Source: Deltaproteobacteria bacterium | GTDB taxonomy: Bacteria > SAR324 > NAC60-12 | Direction: 5' to 3' | Assembly (NCBI GenBank): GCA_002716165.1 | Contig: PAZT01000016.1 | Coordinates: 11,061 to 21,863 of the forward strand | Length of the DNA: 10,803 nt | Shown here: one piece after another, positions 7,788-10,803 of the stretch | How positions within the stretch are numbered: position 1 is the stretch's first letter | Layout of the letters: each line of letters starts with the position of its first letter | Notes under the pieces: model-generated | Database searches by the model: none | What the model was told of the DNA's origin: nothing | The model's input: only the letters and a program-made list of their open reading frames with translations | Program-made: the position numbers and the translations under genes

Positions 7788-8390
7788 ATGAATGTAATCA
7801 TTGATTACAATGTGGGTAATCTAAATAATCTTAAAAATGCTTTGGCTTATAGCGGAGTTAAAAGTAAACTTGTCTCCAATGCAGATGAAGTTAAAAAAGC
7901 GGACCGAATCCTGCTACCGGGAGTTGGTGCATTTAAACCAGCAATGAATCATTTAAAACATTCTGGAATGCTTGAGGCACTGCATGAAAAAGTTTTGTCA
8001 GGGACTCCGATGCTTGGAGTTTGTGTGGGTGCACAATTGTTAATGGATAACAGTGAAGAAGATGGGATACATGAAGGATTAGGATGGATTCAAGGGGAGG
8101 TAAAACGTTTCAGTCATAAACTAAAAATCCCACAAATTGGATGGAACTCTGTTAAACAACAAAAAAAAAATGTACTGTTCAAGGATGTTTCTGATGAAAT
8201 GTACTTTTACTTTGTTCACTCCTATCACTTGGAGGCTATAAAAAGCGATCATGTTCTAGGAACCACTAATTATGGATATGATTTTACTTCAGTTGTCTCT
8301 AAAGATAATTTGTGGGGTGTACAGTTTCATCCTGAAAAAAGTCAAAATGCTGGGCTGCAGTTGTTGAAAAACTTCTGTACACTCACATAA
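7788..8390 (+). CDS. hisH: Imidazole glycerol phosphate synthase glutaminase subunit HisH
   Basis: HisH hydrolyses glutamine and channels ammonia to HisF, which makes imidazoleglycerol phosphate and AICAR. This is the step just before HisB. The 200 residues form one class I glutamine amidotransferase domain: N-terminal IDYNVGNLNNL, LPGVGAF (43-49), the nucleophile Cys79 in GVCVGAQLL, PQIGWN (115-120), YFVHSYHL (141-148) and the catalytic His181/Glu183 in GVQFHPEKS. GVCVGAQ differs mildly from the common GICLGMQ, but the nucleophile and triad are intact. The ATG lies 5 bases after the hisB stop, and AAAGGA (7768-7773) inside the end of hisB may serve as a distant ribosome-binding site. The partner hisF and hisA are not in the window. 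A run of ten A lies at 8161-8170. Confidence 0.93.
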   Translation: MNVIIDYNVGNLNNLKNALAYSGVKSKLVSNADEVKKADRILLPGVGAFKPAMNHLKHSGMLEALHEKVLSGTPMLGVCVGAQLLMDNSEEDGIHEGLGWIQGEVKRFSHKLKIPQIGWNSVKQQKKNVLFKDVSDEMYFYFVHSYHLEAIKSDHVLGTTNYGYDFTSVVSKDNLWGVQFHPEKSQNAGLQLLKNFCTLT

Positions 8391-8394
8391 ATAT

Positions 8395-8443
8395 TTGTCA
8401 AGTTAACACATTAAATTTTTACAAATCAGAGCCAGGATCTGAT
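8395..8443 (+). promoter_or_regulatory. Weak candidate promoter and inverted repeat upstream of ndk
   Basis: In the 97-base gap between hisH and ndk, TTGTCA (8395-8400, 5 of 6 to the -35) is followed 19 bases later by TACAAA (8420-8425, 4 of 6 to the -10). Directly after it lies a perfect 6-base inverted repeat, ATCAGA/TCTGAT, around a 7-base centre (8425-8443). The repeat is not followed by a T run on the plus strand, so it fits an operator or leader hairpin better than a terminator. The evidence is weak. Confidence 0.25.
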
Positions 8444-8487
8444 AATAAACCCAATGAAAAAACAATAACAATTTAATTTAAATAATT

Positions 8488-8919
8488 ATGGCAATTGAAA
8501 AAACTTTATCTATAATCAAGCCCGACGGAGTTAGACGAAACATTGTTGGTAAAATTCTAGGTCGATTTGAAGAAAATAACCTGAATATTGTTGCTACCAA
8601 AATGATTCATATGACCATATCTGAGGCAGAAGGTTTCTATGCCGTTCACAGTGACCGCCCTTTCTTCGGTGAACTGACCAGATTTATGAGCTCCGGACCA
8701 GTACTAGTATCAATTCTTGAGGGTGAGAATTCTGTTTCACAGCACAGGGAAATAATGGGATCAACTAATCCTGCCGAGGCAAAGGAAGGAACCATTAGAC
8801 GAGAATATGCAGAGAGTCTGGGTGAAAATACGGTTCATGGATCAGACAGTGTTGAAAACGCAGCTGTTGAAATTGCTTATTTCTTTTCAAAGACGGAAAT
8901 AGTAAATTCTGCTTCTTAA
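8488..8919 (+). CDS. ndk: Nucleoside diphosphate kinase
   Basis: Ndk moves the gamma-phosphate from ATP to other (deoxy)nucleoside diphosphates through a phosphohistidine intermediate, keeping NTP and dNTP pools balanced. The 143 residues match the usual bacterial length. Motifs include the start MAIEKTLSIIKPDGVRR, HSDRPFFGELTRFMSSGP (54-71), ILEGENSV (76-83), GSTNPAEA (91-98) and the active-site His117 in NTVHGSDS (114-121). The sequence resembles proteobacterial Ndk. An upstream ATG at 8454 runs into a stop after four codons, so the ATG at 8488 is the start. It has no Shine-Dalgarno sequence. The gene is separated from hisH by 97 bases and converges on engB. A 10-base perfect inverted repeat straddles its stop codon. 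Confidence 0.97.
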   Translation: MAIEKTLSIIKPDGVRRNIVGKILGRFEENNLNIVATKMIHMTISEAEGFYAVHSDRPFFGELTRFMSSGPVLVSILEGENSVSQHREIMGSTNPAEAKEGTIRREYAESLGENTVHGSDSVENAAVEIAYFFSKTEIVNSAS

Positions 8920-8950
8920 ACTATTTATTCAATATAACTTAGAATTTACT
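8901..8950. repeat. Inverted repeat spanning the ndk stop codon in the convergent ndk/engB gap
   Basis: AGTAAATTCT at 8901-8910 and its exact reverse complement AGAATTTACT at 8941-8950 are separated by 30 bases. The left arm encodes part of the last residues of ndk (Val-Asn-Ser), and the right arm lies in the 56-base gap before the engB stop. The arms could form a long-loop hairpin at the ends of both converging transcripts. They are AT-rich, so chance is possible. No classical GC stem with a T run is seen here on either strand. Confidence 0.4.
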
Positions 8951-8975
8951 GCTTTAGTGAGATTTTTGCTCATTC

Positions 8976-9557
8976 TCAGGATTCAATATAGAAAGCTAGT
9001 TTTTTCCAAATCTCATCCCTCCTACAATATTGAACAGAAGAGTGTCCTAGTGGTGTAGATTCAATTGAAAGATCTTTCTTGATTCTTTGTAGATGTTTTT
9101 GAACCTGTCCGCGATTTAATTTGTCAATTTTACTTGCTACAATCAGTGATGGCCGCTTGTAATATTCTAGCCACTCCAGCAATTGCTTGTCATGTAGAGT
9201 CGGATTGTGCCTGCAGTCAATAATAAGTACTACATTCTTAAGATTTTTACGCTCACTTAAGTAAGTTTCAACAAGATTCTGCCATTTCCAACGAACGCTT
9301 TCTGGTACCTTTGCATAACCATAACCGGGGAGATCAACAAAATAAAATTTTTTATTAATATTGAAAAAATTTATCAACTGAGTTTTCCCGGGCGTTGCAC
9401 TTGTTTTTACCAGTTTCTTTCTATTTAAAAGAGAATTTATCAGTGTGGATTTGCCTACGTTAGAACGTCCAGCAAAAGCAATCTCAGGGAGTTTTCCTGC
9501 AGGGAATTCTTTTGTTGTTGATGCACTCAGCAGAAATTCAGCAGAGTGAATTTTCAT
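8976..9557 (-). CDS. engB: Ribosome-biogenesis GTP-binding protein EngB/YsxC
   Basis: EngB (YsxC, YihA) is a small cytoplasmic TrmE-Era-type GTPase needed for late assembly of the large ribosomal subunit. The 193 residues match the family. The GTPase motifs are G1 GRSNVGKS (30-37), the G2 region SATPGKTQ (53-60), G3 DLPGYGYAKV (75-84), G4 SKID (142-145, a variant of the usual TKxD) and a G5-like HSSV (172-175). The ATG at 9557 (read leftwards) overlaps the stop of the upstream membrane-protein gene in an ATGA, indicating translational coupling. No Shine-Dalgarno sequence is seen. The N-terminal FLLSASTTKEFPAGKLPEIAFAG is typical and supports this start. The gene converges on ndk. Confidence 0.94.
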   Translation of the reverse strand: MKIHSAEFLLSASTTKEFPAGKLPEIAFAGRSNVGKSTLINSLLNRKKLVKTSATPGKTQLINFFNINKKFYFVDLPGYGYAKVPESVRWKWQNLVETYLSERKNLKNVVLIIDCRHNPTLHDKQLLEWLEYYKRPSLIVASKIDKLNRGQVQKHLQRIKKDLSIESTPLGHSSVQYCRRDEIWKKLAFYIES

Positions 9558-10474
9558 TTGTCTTTATCTTGTTTAGCTTGTTCAGGATCAATGGCTTCCA
9601 CCTTGTCTGGCTCAATGATTTCATCATTATCATTTTTATTAGATTCTTCAGTCTTAGATAGACTTGTACCAAACATTTGACTAGAGAATTGTTCTAGTTT
9701 ATCAACATCAAGGGTCTGCTGCCGGCTAGCCAGATCGAAATAAAGTAATCCGGTAACTAGTGAAGCAAATGGATAGAAAAGCAGAGATGCTAGATATTGT
9801 GACCAACGTATTGCCAAGTGAACTTTAGGATCATTTAGTATTTCTGTCATTAATATTGGTATTGAATTACTTTGGTTTTGTTCAGCATTTAAATTCAATT
9901 CTGGCATGAAAAGAGTGAAAAAAGCTGCAAAAACAATAAACTGCAATATGGTGCTCAAAACAACTACAAAAAATACACGTGATAAATCACTGCGTGCCAA
10001 TTGTATACTTCTTATCATCGCCCTTATTCCTCGACCTCCTTCAACAATGAATACAGGCTGTGACATGGATGTTAGTAGCATACCCCCTAACCATAGTGCT
10101 ATTATAAGAATATTTAATGGAAAAGGAAGAGTAAGCCCCATCACGCCAGTTATAAAAAGCAGGTATTGCAGTATGGCAACATGAACAGCACCAAGTAGAG
10201 TAATAGAACGAAATATACGAAGAATTCCAAGTGAAGGGAAATATTTACCAAAAGCTATGCCTATAATTCCTAGCGTGATCCCCGCTTCCAAAACTCTAAT
10301 AGAAAGGAAGAAAACTATACTTTCAACTTCACTCATACCTGCGTAACCAATAAGGAATGCCGGTGCAACCAATACTGCTGTCAAAAACATAATCGGAATT
10401 ATATTTTTCCGATATAGTCTCCCACTAAGGATAAACAATGATGAAATATTGTGATTATAAGAGAGTAAATTCAT
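9554..10474 (-). CDS. Polytopic inner-membrane protein of unknown function (GDPD-membrane-domain-like)
   Basis: A 306-residue protein with about six hydrophobic segments, roughly at 27-45, 52-76, 88-110, 116-138, 166-190 and 225-246. The charged, Asp/Glu/Lys-rich tail (about 255-306) is probably cytoplasmic. Between segments four and five, QPVFIVEGGRGIRAMIRS (139-156) resembles the 'EgxgxxxAlxRSwxL' loop of the broad family of membrane proteins related to the membrane domain of glycerophosphodiester phosphodiesterases. FYPFASLVTGLLYFDLASR (233-251) resembles the final helix of the same group. No catalytic domain is present, so no reaction can be assigned. The gene is first in a two-gene minus-strand operon and overlaps engB by 4 bases. 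The start at 10474 lacks a Shine-Dalgarno sequence. The family assignment is from pattern memory only. Confidence 0.72.
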   Translation of the reverse strand: MNLLSYNHNISSLFILSGRLYRKNIIPIMFLTAVLVAPAFLIGYAGMSEVESIVFFLSIRVLEAGITLGIIGIAFGKYFPSLGILRIFRSITLLGAVHVAILQYLLFITGVMGLTLPFPLNILIIALWLGGMLLTSMSQPVFIVEGGRGIRAMIRSIQLARSDLSRVFFVVVLSTILQFIVFAAFFTLFMPELNLNAEQNQSNSIPILMTEILNDPKVHLAIRWSQYLASLLFYPFASLVTGLLYFDLASRQQTLDVDKLEQFSSQMFGTSLSKTEESNKNDNDEIIEPDKVEAIDPEQAKQDKDK

Positions 10475-10500
10475 ACATTTTTTTATAAAATTTTTATGAA

Positions 10501-10530
10501 ATAATACTACTAAGCATACAAAGACTGCAA
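10501..10530 (-). promoter_or_regulatory. Weak candidate promoter for the membrane-protein/engB operon
   Basis: Read on the minus strand, TTGCAG (10530-10525) is followed after 18 bases by TATTAT (10506-10501, 5 of 6 to the -10 consensus). This would start transcription about 20 bases before the ATG at 10474. The -35 matches at only three positions and the region is AT-rich. Confidence 0.3.
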
Positions 10531-10592
10531 ATGTAAGACAAGCAAAAGAACGTGTAAAGCTCGCTAGATTTGAACTTAGATTTGCAAAAAGC

Positions 10593-10622
10593 TTGCACGG
10601 GAAAGCCTCATTAGTTTAAAAT
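10593..10622 (+). promoter_or_regulatory. Candidate promoter for tRNA-Ser
   Basis: TTGCAC (10593-10598) and TAAAAT (10617-10622, 5 of 6 to the -10 consensus) are 18 bases apart, placing the start of transcription about 37 bases before the mature tRNA. The bases after the -10 (TGGCTGCTCC) are more GC-rich than the surroundings, as is common at stable-RNA promoters. The -35 is a 3 of 6 match. Confidence 0.4.
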
Positions 10623-10665
10623 TGGCTGCTCCTAAAGGCTTATTTGGTGGGAGTGTTTCTGCTAA

Positions 10666-10755
10666 GGAGAGATGACCGAGTGGCCGAAGGTGCGTGATTG
10701 GAAATCACGTGTGCGGGCAACCGTACCGAGGGTTCGAATCCCTCTCTCTCCGCCA
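10666..10755 (+). tRNA. tRNA-Ser (anticodon GGA)
   Basis: A complete class II tRNA cloverleaf. The acceptor stem GGAGAGA (10666-10672) pairs with TCTCTCC (10745-10751), with discriminator G10752 and encoded CCA (10753-10755). The D arm contains ACCGAGTGGCCGAAGGT. The anticodon stem CGTGA/TCACG (10693-10697/10705-10709) encloses loop TTGGAAA, giving anticodon GGA (10700-10702), which reads UCC and UCU. The long variable arm GTGCGG-GCAA-CCGTAC marks it as serine-type. The T arm GAGGG-TTCGAAT-CCCTC ends at 10744. All stems are intact, and I see no intron or disruption. It reads rightwards, away from the engB operon. Confidence 0.97.
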
Positions 10756-10795
10756 CCTATCTATTCCATCCTATCCCATATCATCCCATACACAA
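10753..10795 (+). repeat. G-free, C-rich stretch with ~10-base periodic units after tRNA-Ser
   Basis: From the tRNA's CCA end to 10795 there is no G on the plus strand. Within it, three adjacent 10-base units begin at 10763, 10773 and 10783: ATTCCATCCT, ATCCCATATC and ATCCCATACA. The last two share the exact 8-mer ATCCCATA. This is a short degenerate tandem array, cut off by the window end soon after. Confidence 0.45.
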
Positions 10796-10803
10796 GCTAT
10801 AAA

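Larger units (their letters stand above)
10475..10665. other. Gene-free spacer between the engB operon and tRNA-Ser
   Basis: This is the longest stretch without a gene in the window (191 bases). I see no credible small open reading frame or structured RNA. It lies between two divergently transcribed units and holds one candidate promoter in each direction, listed separately. Confidence 0.6.

Noticed and set aside
8954..8973. AGTGAG/CTCATT hairpin in the ndk-engB gap as a terminator
   Set aside because: The stem is only six pairs including a G-T wobble, and no T run follows on either strand.
9906..10184. 92-residue open frame on the plus strand opposite the membrane-protein gene
   Set aside because: It lies wholly antisense to a gene with clear membrane-protein character, is rich in Lys/Thr/Ile without a recognisable domain, and has no ribosome-binding site.
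1..10803. Mobile element, CRISPR array, toxin-antitoxin or defence module
   Set aside because: No transposase, integrase, regularly spaced long repeat, or nuclease/toxin signature was seen, and gene content is housekeeping or envelope related throughout.

Overview
This window looks like ordinary chromosomal core genome of an AT-rich Gram-negative bacterium. An outer membrane is indicated by LolD, BamA and a second beta-barrel protein with a C-terminal phenylalanine. The proteobacterial-looking Ndk and LolD, and a monofunctional HisB, suggest a lineage outside the Gammaproteobacteria. A marine deltaproteobacterial or SAR324-like origin is possible, but this is a guess that needs phylogenetic placement. 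The standard genetic code applies, with TGA used as a stop. I see no insertion sequence, prophage, CRISPR array, toxin-antitoxin pair or defence module.

Layout, plus strand (1-8919): the window opens inside the C-terminal end of an AMP-forming acyl-CoA synthetase. An envelope-biogenesis pair follows: lolD (ATPase that releases lipoproteins from the inner membrane) and bamA (outer-membrane protein insertase). Next come proA (proline biosynthesis), a small TerB-like protein, a 526-residue putative outer-membrane porin with two close cysteine pairs, the histidine pair hisB-hisH, and ndk. All run in one direction with gaps of 5 to 127 bases, so several transcription units are likely. Candidate promoters can be proposed before lolD, before the porin gene and, weakly, before ndk.

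Minus strand (8976-10474): a two-gene operon with a 4-base ATGA overlap. The upstream gene encodes a polytopic inner-membrane protein with a charged cytoplasm-like tail, and the downstream gene is engB/ysxC, a ribosome-assembly GTPase. It converges on ndk.

Right end (10475-10803): a 191-base gene-free spacer with divergent candidate promoters, then a complete tRNA-Ser(GGA) with encoded CCA. A G-free, C-rich stretch follows directly, containing an approximate 10-base periodic repeat.

I found no convincing new multi-gene system. The items most worth a second look are the TerB-like orphan beside a cysteine-bearing porin, a palindrome over the porin's candidate -35 box, a ProA whose motifs resemble the reductase domain of eukaryotic P5CS, the near absence of Shine-Dalgarno sequences, and the repeats beside ndk and the tRNA.
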